DNA from: Flavobacterium johnsoniae
GTDB taxonomy: Bacteria > Bacteroidota > Bacteroidia > Flavobacteriales > Flavobacteriaceae
Length of the DNA: 64,000 bases
Assembly (NCBI RefSeq): GCF_030388325.1
Contig: NZ_CP103794.1
Span: 2,356,001 to 2,420,000 of the forward strand
Reading direction: 5' to 3'
The notes beneath the pieces were generated by a model. The model was given only the letters and a program-made list of their open reading frames with translations, had not been told where the DNA came from and made no database searches. The first letter of the stretch is position 1; each line of letters starts with the position of its first letter. The position numbers and the translations under genes are program-made. Positions 43,256-51,428 of this stretch are shown piece by piece.

Positions 43256-45187
43256 ATGGCATTTTCAAGTTTATTCCGAAAGAAAACAGTACAGGATATT
43301 CTGAAGCAGGTTGCTCAGAACGAATCAGATGGTCATAATGCATTAGGAAAACATTTGACTACTAGAGATTTAACTGCATTCGGAATAGCAGCTATTGTTG
43401 GAGCAGGAATTTTTAGCACAATTGGAAAAGCCAGCGCAGACGGAGGCCCAGCAGTAATATTCCTGTTTTTATTTACAGCTTTGGCTTGTAGTTTTGCTGC
43501 TTTCGCTTACGCTGAATTTGCATCGATGGTTCCAGTTTCTGGAAGTGCTTATACGTATTCTTATGTTGCTTTTGGAGAATTAATTGCATGGATTATTGGT
43601 TGGGCATTAATTATGGAATATGCCGTCGGAAATATAACCGTTGCCATATCTTGGAGTGATTATTTTACGGGACTTCTCCAAAGCGGCGGAATTCATCTCC
43701 CGCAATGGATTCAGATGGATTATCTAACTGCTTCAAATGGATTTAAAGATGCCGAAGCTTTAATGCGCGGCGGAAAATCATTCGAAAATTTGAGCACGGC
43801 TTTACAGCAAGCGCATACAGCGTGGACAACAGCGCCAACTTTAGGATCATTTCATTTCGTTACTGATATTCCTGCATTATTCATTATTATTTTGATTACG
43901 GCTTTGGTTTACAGAGGAATGAAAGAATCTCGTAATGCCAGTAATTTAATGGTTGTGGTAAAACTTTGTGTTGTACTTTTAGTAATCGCAGTTGGAATAT
44001 TTTACGTAGATACAGCAAACTGGGACCCTTTTGCTCCAAACGGAGTTGGAGGAGTTTTAAAAGGAGTTTCGGCTGTTTTCTTTGCTTACATTGGTTTTGA
44101 CGCTATTTCTACAACGGCAGAAGAATGTAAAAATCCACAACGTGATTTACCACGCGGAATGATGTGGGCGATTATCATTTGCACAATTCTTTATATTGCA
44201 ATTGCTTTGGTTTTAACGGGAATGGTAAAATATCACGAATTAAATGTTGGAGATCCTCTTGCATTTGTTTTTGATAAATTGGATTTAAAATGGATGTCAG
44301 GAATTATTGCGGTAAGTGCGGTAGTAGCAATGGCGAGTGTTTTATTAGTTTTCCAAATGGGACAACCTCGTATCTGGATGAGTATGAGCCGTGATGGTTT
44401 ATTGCCAAAGAAATTTTCTACAGTTCACCCGAAATTCAAAACGCCTTCTTTTGCTACAATTGTAACAGGTTTTGTGGTTGCAGTTCCAGCTTTATTTTTG
44501 AACCTGACAATGGTAACAGATTTATGTAGCATTGGAACTTTATTTGCCTTTGTTTTGGTTTGCGCAGGAGTTTTGGTATTACAAAATAAACCAGAAATTC
44601 CAAGAGGGAAATTCAAAACGCCTTATGTCAATTCAAAATTCATTTTGCCAGTTTTAATGATCGCAGGATTGTATTATGCTTTTGCATTCAACAACAAAGC
44701 GACAATGGCTTTCATTAATAATGAACCTCAAATTTACGATGCAACTTCGATTGTAACTTCATTAGATAAAGAAGAATCTGAAAAAGTTTTCAAATATTTA
44801 GAAAGCATTGAAGTAAATAATAAAACTGCTGAAACTTCGGATTTAGAGCATTTATTAGGACAATATCAAGACAACGAAGCAAAATATGCTGAAGTTGTAA
44901 AAGGATTGCCAATTGCTGATTCTGCGAAATATGAATCAGGTTTCAGTTTATTCAAACACAAGATTCCAATGTGGATTTTCTTATTTGTTTTGGTTGGATT
45001 AGCGGTTTGGGCATTCAGAAAGAATTTATCACTAATTCCACTTTTAGGATTAATTTGCTGTCTTTATATGATGGCCGAATTAAGCGTTTGGAACTGGATT
45101 TACTTTACCATTTGGCTAATAATTGGGTTGTTGATTTATTTTGGCTACAGCCGAAAAAACAGTAAACTAAACGTCGTTAATTATTAA
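43256..45187 (+). CDS. APC-family amino acid permease (cationic amino acid transporter type)
   Basis: A 643-aa inner-membrane transporter with 12-14 helices. The N-terminus has LTTRDLTAFGIAAIVGAGIFSTIG, the APC substrate-site motif GAGIF, followed by EFASMVPVSGSAYTYSY. FDAISTTAEECKNPQRDLPRGM is typical of CAT/YfnA-like members. A hydrophilic insert of about 75 aa (about residues 490-565, DKEESEKVFKYLESIEVNN...) interrupts the C-terminal helices and is unusual. Followed by a strong terminator at 45211. The substrate cannot be set more precisely than amino acids. Confidence 0.92.
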   Translation: MAFSSLFRKKTVQDILKQVAQNESDGHNALGKHLTTRDLTAFGIAAIVGAGIFSTIGKASADGGPAVIFLFLFTALACSFAAFAYAEFASMVPVSGSAYTYSYVAFGELIAWIIGWALIMEYAVGNITVAISWSDYFTGLLQSGGIHLPQWIQMDYLTASNGFKDAEALMRGGKSFENLSTALQQAHTAWTTAPTLGSFHFVTDIPALFIIILITALVYRGMKESRNASNLMVVVKLCVVLLVIAVGIFYVDTANWDPFAPNGVGGVLKGVSAVFFAYIGFDAISTTAEECKNPQRDLPRGMMWAIIICTILYIAIALVLTGMVKYHELNVGDPLAFVFDKLDLKWMSGIIAVSAVVAMASVLLVFQMGQPRIWMSMSRDGLLPKKFSTVHPKFKTPSFATIVTGFVVAVPALFLNLTMVTDLCSIGTLFAFVLVCAGVLVLQNKPEIPRGKFKTPYVNSKFILPVLMIAGLYYAFAFNNKATMAFINNEPQIYDATSIVTSLDKEESEKVFKYLESIEVNNKTAETSDLEHLLGQYQDNEAKYAEVVKGLPIADSAKYESGFSLFKHKIPMWIFLFVLVGLAVWAFRKNLSLIPLLGLICCLYMMAELSVWNWIYFTIWLIIGLLIYFGYSRKNSKLNVVNY

Positions 45188-45210
45188 TTGTAAATTATAA
45201 ATTATAAATG

Positions 45211-45246
45211 AAAAGCCGTTCTGATCGATTTCAGAACGGCTTTTTT
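45211..45246 (+). terminator. Rho-independent terminator of the permease gene
   Basis: AAAAGCCGTTCTGA, a 6-nt loop, the complement TCAGAACGGC and a T6 run, 24 bp after the stop. Confidence 0.9.
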
Positions 45247-45256
45247 ATCGCATTTT

Positions 45257-45355
45257 TGTCATTTCGACGAAGGAGAAATCTCCGCAGTAACTCCGCAACT
45301 AAAAACCAATCTTTGTAGAGCTTCTAGCGGAGATTTCTCCTTCGTCGAAATGACA
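45257..45355. repeat. Type B palindromic repeat, 29-bp perfect arms
   Basis: TGTCATTTCGACGAAGGAGA... at 45257-45285 pairs exactly with 45327-45355. Same family as 37576-37675 and 47575-47679. Lies between two convergent genes. Confidence 0.9.
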
Positions 45356-45366
45356 TACAAGAGTTG

Positions 45367-46599
45367 CTAATCCTGTAAAACTTTTGAATTAGAAAATTTC
45401 AGAACACCAACTTCAATCATACACTCTTTCATCATTTCATAAGTACGATCAATATCATTATCTAAACCAATAGAAAAACGAATCAAACCATCTGTTAATC
45501 CCATTTCTTTTTGTTCTTCAAGCGGAATTTCACTAGAAGTTGAGGTTCCAGGCGCGCTGAAAAGCGTTTTATAAAAACCCAAACTTACCGCTAAATAACC
45601 CAAATTTCTGGCTTGCATTAATTCCATTAATTCATTGGCTTTTTCCAAAGTTCCAACATCAATCGTTAACATGCCGCCGAAACCATATTCAGGATTAATC
45701 ATCGTTTTGTATAATTCATGACTCGGGTGACTTTTTAATCCTGGATAAACTGTTTTTAAGCCATCTTTTTCAAATTTATCAGCCAAAACATGCGCGTTAT
45801 GACTGTGTTGTTTGATGCGAATATGAAGCGTGCGAAGATTTTTCATCACAGAAGCAGAACGTAAACTATCCATCGTTGGTCCTAAAAGCATACTTGCTCC
45901 CGAATTTACATTTTTCAGCGAATTAATAAATTCTTTAGAGGCGCAAGTTACACCGCCAACCGTATCACTACTTCCGTTAATGTATTTCGTTAAACTGTGA
46001 ATCACGATATCAGCGCCTAATTTTGCAGGTGAAACTGATAATGGTGAAAACGTATTGTCGACAACCAATTTTAAATTATGCTTTTTAGCGATTTTAGCCA
46101 AACCTGCAATATCAGCCACTTCCAATAAGGGATTGCTCACAGTTTCACAATACAAGACTTTTGTTTTAGTAGTAATCGCGGCTTCTACAACATCAAGTTT
46201 AGTAATGTCTACAAAACTAGTCTCAATGCCAAATCTTGGTGTAAAGTTTTTCAAGAAAGCGTAAGTTCCACCGTAAATAGTTCGGCTAGAAACAATATGA
46301 TCGCCCGCGCCGCACAATTGCAATAGAGTAGGCGTAATCGCTCCCATTCCTGAAGCTGAAACGTTTGCTGTTTCCGTTCCTTCCATCGCTGCCAAAGCCT
46401 GATCCAAGTACAAATTACTTGGTGAAGAATGGCGAGAATACAAATAACATCCTTCCATATTTCCTTCAAAAGTATCAAACATAGTTTTAGCCGATAGAAA
46501 AGTATAAGTCGAAGAATCAGAAATCGACGGATTAACTCCGCCAAATTCACCAAAATATTGCAAATCCTGAATTTTATCTGCTGGGTTGAAGTTTTTCAT
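45367..46599 (-). CDS. Cys/Met metabolism PLP enzyme (methionine gamma-lyase / cystathionine gamma-synthase type)
   Basis: A 410-aa cytoplasmic PLP-dependent enzyme. VSASGMGAITPTLLQL near 83, DNTFSPLSVSPAKLGADIVIHSLTKYINGSSD (PLP-binding Lys in SLTKYINGSSD, near 213) and LIRFSIGLDN near 380 are clear family motifs. YSRHSSPSN replaces the YsR.gNPT motif. Methionine gamma-lyase is my preferred reading because of the divergent Lrp/AsnC regulator, but cystathionine gamma-synthase or -lyase cannot be excluded by eye. A 16-bp perfect hairpin lies in the leader, 27-70 bp upstream of the start. Confidence 0.88.
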   Translation of the reverse strand: MKNFNPADKIQDLQYFGEFGGVNPSISDSSTYTFLSAKTMFDTFEGNMEGCYLYSRHSSPSNLYLDQALAAMEGTETANVSASGMGAITPTLLQLCGAGDHIVSSRTIYGGTYAFLKNFTPRFGIETSFVDITKLDVVEAAITTKTKVLYCETVSNPLLEVADIAGLAKIAKKHNLKLVVDNTFSPLSVSPAKLGADIVIHSLTKYINGSSDTVGGVTCASKEFINSLKNVNSGASMLLGPTMDSLRSASVMKNLRTLHIRIKQHSHNAHVLADKFEKDGLKTVYPGLKSHPSHELYKTMINPEYGFGGMLTIDVGTLEKANELMELMQARNLGYLAVSLGFYKTLFSAPGTSTSSEIPLEEQKEMGLTDGLIRFSIGLDNDIDRTYEMMKECMIEVGVLKFSNSKVLQD

Positions 46600-46625
46600 G
46601 TTTAAATAGTTTTTTGTTTGTTTTG

Positions 46626-46669
46626 TTTCAAGTTTCAGGTTTCACGTTCCAACAACCTGAAACTTGAAA
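46626..46669. repeat. Perfect 16-bp inverted repeat in the leader of the PLP enzyme gene
   Basis: TTTCAAGTTTCAGGTT at 46626-46641 with its exact complement at 46654-46669. It would fold in the 5' leader if the promoter lies upstream; it is probably one more dispersed repeat (related text GAAAACTGAAAAC occurs near 5300). Confidence 0.65.
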
Positions 46670-46687
46670 CCTGAAACAATAATTTTT

Positions 46688-46842
46688 ACGAGCTATTCCA
46701 GCTTTCCGTTTCAAGTCCTCATAAAAAATGCAAAGTTTCTAATGTTCTAAAAAGAGCTTCCGTTGGTCGCTTTTTTATAACAAGAAACTTTTGCCTTTTT
46801 TACTCCGGGCTTTCCACTTCAATCTGGGCTAGGACTCTCGTT
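46688..46842. ncRNA. Structured ncRNA-like element (Flavo-1-like)
   Basis: About 155 nt with layered pairing: ACGAG (46688-46692) with CTCGT near the 3' end, CCAG with CTGG, AAGTCC with GGGCTT, and a long stem GCAAAGTTTCT / AGAAACTTTTGC (46730-46740 with 46784-46795) topped by an inner hairpin. The conserved-looking words GAGCTATTCCAGCTTTCCG and TTTCCACTTCAATCTGGGCT recall a non-coding family frequent in Flavobacteria, which I believe is Flavo-1 (Rfam RF01705). The match is from memory and the strand is not certain. It lies in the 436-bp divergent gap between the PLP enzyme and the Lrp gene. Confidence 0.5.
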
Positions 46843-46951
46843 TTCAAAAGAAATTCTATTCAAAATAAGACCTATTTAGAAAATTAATCAATGGTAAAAT
46901 GAATAATTAGATTTTAAAACTATAAAAATGTGTTTGTAATGATTTTTAATC

Positions 46952-46979
46952 TAAATTTGATTCTGAAATTGCAATTCAG
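46952..46979 (+). promoter_or_regulatory. Promoter and putative operator of the Lrp/AsnC gene
   Basis: TAAATTTG (46952-46959) fits the -7 consensus. Just downstream, CTGAAATTGCAATTCAG (46963-46979) is an imperfect palindrome at the expected transcription start, a likely autoregulatory site. Confidence 0.4.
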
Positions 46980-47035
46980 TAGATTTTCTTTCTTTTCAAT
47001 AACTATCAACAATCAACCAAAAACCATCAACCATT

Positions 47036-47494
47036 ATGACTTTAGACGAAATCGATAAAAAACTATTGGTTTTGCTTCAAACCGATAGTAAAAAAACAAC
47101 CAAAGAGTTATCCTTAAAACTTGATCTTTCAGTTACAGCAGTATATGAAAGAATCAAAAAACTAGAACGCGAAGGCATAATAAAAAACTACGTCGCTCTA
47201 GTCGATAAATCTAAAATCGAAAAAGGTTTTGTGGTTTTTTGCCATTTAAAACTGATTCAGCACACAAAAGAATTCCTAACCAAATTTGAAAGCGAAGTAA
47301 TCAAACTCAACGAAGTTTTAGAATGCCATCACGTAAGTGGTGACTACGATTACATTCTGAAAGTTTTGGTAAAAGATATGGAAGCTTATCGTGAATTTTT
47401 AGTCACAAAACTAACTTCATTACAACACATTGGAAGTACACAAAGTATGTTTATGATTAGTGAAGTGAAGAATTCGACGGTGATTTCTTTTTAA
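47036..47494 (+). CDS. Lrp/AsnC-family transcriptional regulator
   Basis: A 152-aa regulator. The N-terminal winged HTH has LDEIDKKLLVLLQTDSKKTTKELSLKLDLSVTAVYERIKKLEREGIIKNY (about 2-51), and the RAM effector domain follows, with CHHVSGDYDYILKV near 100. It is divergent from the Cys/Met PLP-enzyme gene, the standard arrangement for an amino-acid-responsive activator and its target. Confidence 0.95.
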   Translation: MTLDEIDKKLLVLLQTDSKKTTKELSLKLDLSVTAVYERIKKLEREGIIKNYVALVDKSKIEKGFVVFCHLKLIQHTKEFLTKFESEVIKLNEVLECHHVSGDYDYILKVLVKDMEAYREFLVTKLTSLQHIGSTQSMFMISEVKNSTVISF

Positions 47495-47543
47495 AGAGGG
47501 ACAAAGTTTCAGAGTGACAAAGGTTCAAAGTTTTTTTTTGTAG

Positions 47544-47563
47544 AGACGCACTGCAGTGCGTCT
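47544..47563. repeat. Perfect 20-bp palindrome (REP-like)
   Basis: AGACGCACTGCAGTGCGTCT, an exact palindrome in a GC-richer patch, 50 bp after the Lrp gene. It is a dispersed-repeat type rather than a terminator, as no T-run follows. Confidence 0.7.
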
Positions 47564-47574
47564 AACGTCCAGTT

Positions 47575-47679
47575 TGTCATTTCGATTGAAAGGAGAAATC
47601 GCACACGAAACACCGCAAAGTATATTTCCAATCTTTGTCGAGCTTCTTGCGGAGATTTCTCCTTTCAGTCGAAATGACA
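47575..47679. repeat. Type B palindromic repeat, third copy
   Basis: TGTCATTTCGATTGAAAGGA... (47575-47600) pairs with 47654-47679. It is followed at 47707-47795 by a run of CTTTGCG-rich degenerate repeats; similar text on the opposite strand lies at 37466-37505. No gene in 47495-47893. Confidence 0.8.
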
Positions 47680-47858
47680 ATAGTACGTGGTAATCTTTAC
47701 CTTAAAAAAAACTTTGCGCCTCTGCGTCTTTGCGAGATTAAAAAAAGAAACCTTTGCGAACCTTTGCGTAATTCTTAGCGCCCTTTGCGGTAAAACTTCA
47801 CAACAAAATTTCATACAAAAAACATTGAAAATTAAACTTCAAACAAAACTTTATTCCT

Positions 47859-47866
47859 TAATTTTG
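47859..47866 (+). promoter_or_regulatory. -7 promoter element of the lipoamide dehydrogenase gene
   Basis: TAATTTTG fits TAnnTTTG, 27 bp before the ATG at 47894. Confidence 0.45.
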
Positions 47867-47893
47867 TAACCGCTAAAATAAAAACAAAATACT

Positions 47894-49297
47894 ATGAGTT
47901 CATTTGACGTAGTCATTATAGGTTCAGGTCCTGGAGGATATGTATCAGCAATTCGTTGCGCACAATTAGGTTTCAAAACTGCAATTGTAGAAAAATATAA
48001 TTCATTGGGCGGAACTTGCCTTAACGTAGGTTGTATTCCTTCAAAAGCATTATTGTCATCTTCACATCACTATGCTGAAATCGCTCATTTCGCAGATCAC
48101 GGAATAGAAGTTTCTGGCGATGTAAAAATCAATTTAGAGAAAATGATTGCTCGCAAACAAGCTGTTGTTGATCAAACTGTTGGCGGAATCAATTATTTAA
48201 TGGATAAAAATAAAATCACTGTTTTCAATGGTTTAGGTTCTTTCGTAGATGCAACTCACATCGCTGTTGCAAAAGCTGACGGAACATCTGAAACTATCGA
48301 AGCAAAATATACTGTAATTGCTACAGGATCAAAACCTTCTTCTTTGCCATTCATCAAAATCGATAAAGAAAGAATCATCACTTCTACTGAAGCTTTGGCT
48401 TTAAAAGAAGTTCCAAAACATTTAGTTATTATTGGTGGTGGAGTTATCGGAATTGAGCTTGGACAAGTTTACTTACGTCTTGGTGCTCAAGTTTCTGTAG
48501 TTGAATTCATGGATAGAATTATTCCAGGAATGGATGGTTCTCTTTCTAAAGAATTGACTAAAGTGTTGAAAAAACAAGGAATGAAATTCTACGTTTCTCA
48601 CAAAGTAAAATCAGTAGAAAGAAACGGTGATGCTGTTACAGTTCAAGCTGAAAACGCAAAAGGAGAAACAATCACTTTGGAAGGAGATTATTCATTAGTT
48701 TCTGTTGGTCGTCGTCCTTACACAGACGGATTAAACGCTGACAAAGCTGGAGTGAAAATTTCAGATAGAGGACAAGTTGAAGTAAATGATCATTTACAAA
48801 CTAGCGTTCCAAATATCTACGCGATTGGTGACGTTGTTCGTGGAGCAATGTTAGCGCACAAAGCAGAGGAAGAAGGAGTAATGGTTGCTGAAATTTTAGC
48901 TGGTCAAAAACCACATATCGATTACAATTTAATTCCTGGTGTTGTTTACACTTGGCCGGAAGTTGCTGCAGTTGGACAAACGGAAGAGCAATTGAAAGCA
49001 GCTGGAGTTAAATATAAATCAGGAAGTTTTCCTTTCAAAGCGTTAGGACGTGCAAGAGCAAGTGCTGACTTAGATGGATTCGTAAAAATCCTTGCTGATG
49101 AGAAAACAGATGAGGTTCTTGGAGTTCACATGATTGGTGCTCGTACAGCAGATTTAATTGCTGAAGCGGTTACTGCAATGGAATTCAAAGCTTCTGCTGA
49201 AGATATTTCAAGAATGAGCCACGCGCACCCAACTTTCGCGGAAGCGGTAAAAGAAGCAGCATTGGCAGCGACTGAAAATAGAGCTTTACACGTATAA
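47894..49297 (+). CDS. lpdA: Dihydrolipoyl dehydrogenase (E3)
   Basis: A 467-aa FAD/NAD flavoprotein, the E3 subunit of 2-oxoacid dehydrogenase and glycine cleavage complexes. The N-terminal FAD motif is IIGSGPGGYVSA. The redox disulfide is GGTCLNVGC (C42 and C47), the NAD motif is IIGGGVIGIELG near 181, the second FAD site is YAIGDVVRGAMLAHKAEEEG, and the C-terminal HAHPTFAEA carries the active-site His. The gene stands alone with a terminator on its 3' side. Identification is secure. Confidence 0.97.
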   Translation: MSSFDVVIIGSGPGGYVSAIRCAQLGFKTAIVEKYNSLGGTCLNVGCIPSKALLSSSHHYAEIAHFADHGIEVSGDVKINLEKMIARKQAVVDQTVGGINYLMDKNKITVFNGLGSFVDATHIAVAKADGTSETIEAKYTVIATGSKPSSLPFIKIDKERIITSTEALALKEVPKHLVIIGGGVIGIELGQVYLRLGAQVSVVEFMDRIIPGMDGSLSKELTKVLKKQGMKFYVSHKVKSVERNGDAVTVQAENAKGETITLEGDYSLVSVGRRPYTDGLNADKAGVKISDRGQVEVNDHLQTSVPNIYAIGDVVRGAMLAHKAEEEGVMVAEILAGQKPHIDYNLIPGVVYTWPEVAAVGQTEEQLKAAGVKYKSGSFPFKALGRARASADLDGFVKILADEKTDEVLGVHMIGARTADLIAEAVTAMEFKASAEDISRMSHAHPTFAEAVKEAALAATENRALHV

Positions 49298-49320
49298 TTT
49301 TTACGTCAAATAATATTTCA

Positions 49321-49351
49321 AAAACCATCAGAGAAATTTGATGGTTTTTTT
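49321..49351. terminator. Bidirectional terminator between lpdA and the hypothetical gene
   Basis: AAAACCATCA and TGATGGTTTTTTT around an 8-nt loop, between convergent genes; T-run on the plus strand, A-run giving Us on the minus strand. Confidence 0.8.
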
Positions 49352-50003
49352 ATTGCTTAAATAGTTTGAAAGTGTAATACGTTTCTTTGTTTTTTAAGTA
49401 AACTCTATAAGAATCAGAATCTTCATCATAGATTTTGTAAAGATATTTATCGCCTTTTATACTCATGTTTTTTCTCGAAATGTTATCACTTTCAATGAAT
49501 TCTAATTCAAATTCACAATTGCCTTTTTGTTTAAAATGTAATTTTGAAATAGTGTTATCGCTAAATTTTTCTGTCCAAAGATTATGAGACAACGTGACTT
49601 CTACTTTGTTTCCGTCATTTTCGAAATAATGATATGTTGAATTTTTAGTGAGTTGATTGCATTGTTCTCTTGTACTTTTTTCTACAGGTTTTTCATATTG
49701 TATTGTCCAGCCATCAGCTTCTTTTGGTTGCGGAAAAAGAGCTACAAATTCGTTACAGTTTTTGTGTAATCTGAAGAATATCAATTCGAAAGCTTTTTGG
49801 CGAGTAATTGAATCTCCAAATTTTTTCATGTATGGAATTATGTAAGAGTTGGTTATGGTGTTAACTCTGATTTCGTTATTTAAATTTTTATTTTGAACCA
49901 ACGCTTTGCATATTTCTATATTTAATGAATCGACAGCTTGTACAGTCTGAGATCTGGAAAATGAGGATAAAAAGAAAAGAATTAAAAGTAAACTTGCTTT
50001 CAT
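49350..50003 (-). CDS. Exported hypothetical protein
   Basis: A 217-aa protein with a signal peptide (KASLLLILFFLSSFSRSQ). The first third is helical with two cysteines (CKALVQ, NCNEFVALF); the rest is probably beta-rich (NKVEVTLSHNLW, GNCEFELEFIESDN, YRVYLKNKETYYTF). I do not recognise the family. It is monocistronic, and its stop codon lies inside the shared terminator. Function unknown. Confidence 0.75.
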   Translation of the reverse strand: MKASLLLILFFLSSFSRSQTVQAVDSLNIEICKALVQNKNLNNEIRVNTITNSYIIPYMKKFGDSITRQKAFELIFFRLHKNCNEFVALFPQPKEADGWTIQYEKPVEKSTREQCNQLTKNSTYHYFENDGNKVEVTLSHNLWTEKFSDNTISKLHFKQKGNCEFELEFIESDNISRKNMSIKGDKYLYKIYDEDSDSYRVYLKNKETYYTFKLFKQ

Positions 50004-50178
50004 TTATTTGATAGATTGATTTACCAAATATAATTTTTAGTAAGAACATTATTGAATTTTATTTTTCAATTTTTTGGCTTTTTAAATTAGAAGAAAAGAT
50101 ATAAAGATTCAAAATAATTTTGTAAATTAGATGTATAATTCAGGTACTATCTTTATGATAATTAAAAAAGATAGTATT

Positions 50179-50721
50179 ATGAAAACTAAATATATAGTTC
50201 CGGTTTTGATTGGAGCAGGAATTGGACTCGCATTATATTCTTGCGGTGGTGGAATTCCTAAAAATGCAAAAGCTGTAACCAATTTTGACAGTAATAAATA
50301 TCTCGGAAAATGGTATGAGATCGCTAGATTAGATTACAAATGGGAAAGAGATTTAAATAACGTTACGGCAGAATATTCTTTAAACGAAGATAAAACTATA
50401 AAAGTCGATAATAAGGGCTATAATGTCAGAAAAGACAAATGGGAGGAAAGTATCGGGAAAGCTAAATTTGTCAAAAAAGACAATGTTGGTATGCTTAAGG
50501 TCTCATTTTTTGGTCCTTTTTATTCAGGTTATAATGTTGTAGCAATCGATCAAGATTACAAATACGCATTGGTTGTTGGAGAAAGCCTAAAATACATGTG
50601 GATACTTTCGAGAGAAAAAACAATTCCTGAAAGTATAAAAGCAGATTTTCTTATTAAAGCACAAGAAATCGGATATAAAGTAACCGATTTGGTTTGGGTG
50701 AAACACGACAAAACAAATTAA
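50179..50721 (+). CDS. Lipocalin family lipoprotein (Blc-like)
   Basis: About 180 aa from ATG 50179 (MKTKYIVPVLIGAGIGLALYSCGGG), with a lipobox Cys near residue 22 and Gly after it. The upstream in-frame ATG at 50131 lies between a TAATTTTG -7 box (50115) and the true start and gives no signal peptide. The lipocalin signature is NKYLGKWYEIARLDYKWERDLNNVTAEYS (G-x-W-Y). Further motifs are YNVVAIDQDYKYALVVGE and YMWILSREKTIPE. E. coli Blc binds lysophospholipids at the outer membrane; a similar role is likely. Confidence 0.93.
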   Translation: MKTKYIVPVLIGAGIGLALYSCGGGIPKNAKAVTNFDSNKYLGKWYEIARLDYKWERDLNNVTAEYSLNEDKTIKVDNKGYNVRKDKWEESIGKAKFVKKDNVGMLKVSFFGPFYSGYNVVAIDQDYKYALVVGESLKYMWILSREKTIPESIKADFLIKAQEIGYKVTDLVWVKHDKTN

Positions 50722-50724
50722 AGA

Positions 50725-50757
50725 AAAACCCGGCAGTTTAGAACTGTCGGGTTTTTT
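50725..50757 (+). terminator. Rho-independent terminator of the lipocalin gene
   Basis: AAAACCCGGCAGTT, loop TAG, AACTGTCGGGTTTTTT, a few bases after the stop. It also serves the convergent DoxX-like gene. Confidence 0.9.
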
Positions 50758-50777
50758 ATTTTTAAGTTGAAAATGAA

Positions 50778-51152
50778 TTATGCAGTAAACACACTTTTGT
50801 AATTATCCCAATATCTGTAAATCAAAAATAAGTTTGCCAGAAATAATAAAATTGCAATCGGCAGTCCTTCTGGGGCAAGAAAATAATTGATAAACAAAAT
50901 GTTTACCGTAATCGGTAAGATCAAAATATTTGCTAAAGTTACATAACGCCCTGTTACAAATGCAATTCCGCAAAGCAATTCAATAGATTTTGCTAAAGGC
51001 ATTAAATAGGTTGAAGCCATTAAGCCGACATTAAAAGCTTTGAAATTTCCTGTCGTTTCAGGCTCTGGCATTAAATGGAAAAAGTAACTGATAGAAGCAA
51101 AAAGTAACAAAAGACCAACTAAAACGCGGACAATAATTGTGGCAATTTTCAT
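50778..51152 (-). CDS. DoxX-like small membrane protein
   Basis: A 124-aa membrane protein with four helices (IIVRVLVGLLLLFASISYF, LMPLAKSIELLCGIAFVTG, LANILILPITVNILFINYF, IAILLFLANLFLIYRYW). The first helix with RVLVGLLLL and the ELLCGIAFVTGRY loop fit the DoxX/SURF4 superfamily. Function in the phylum is not established. Confidence 0.8.
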   Translation of the reverse strand: MKIATIIVRVLVGLLLLFASISYFFHLMPEPETTGNFKAFNVGLMASTYLMPLAKSIELLCGIAFVTGRYVTLANILILPITVNILFINYFLAPEGLPIAILLFLANLFLIYRYWDNYKSVFTA

Positions 51153-51401
51153 AATACTTAGGATTTTTTAAGGTTAAAAAATATAAATAAGCTATTGGAA
51201 AAGATGCAATTTTTAAAGTCTCAAAAAGGGAAACAAAACAAATTTTTGATTGTGTTTTTGAGAATTTTACAATCAAATCAATTTAATTTTAGGATTAAAC
51301 TAATTGTATATCAAATATAACGAATTTTTTCTTATTAAACAGGTGTCTTTTTAACAGTTTTAATAAATTTTACAGCATCGGCTTATCAAAAATTTTTGTC
51401 G

Positions 51402-51409
51402 TAATTTTG
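51402..51409 (+). promoter_or_regulatory. -7 promoter element of the pabB-like gene
   Basis: TAATTTTG, 20 bp before the TTG start at 51429, leaving a very short leader. The rest of 51153-51428 shows no gene. Confidence 0.4.
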
Positions 51410-51428
51410 AGTTTTAAAATTACCATTT

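Noticed and set aside
46600..47035. SAM-type riboswitch upstream of the methionine-related gene
   Set aside because: The region has strong hairpins, but I could not find the SAM riboswitch core arrangement; the structured part fits a dispersed Flavobacteria ncRNA better.
47707..47795. Short coding region in the CTTTGCG-rich text before lpdA
   Set aside because: The open frame at 47687-47869 consists of degenerate repeats that also occur reversed at 37466-37505; no protein-like pattern.
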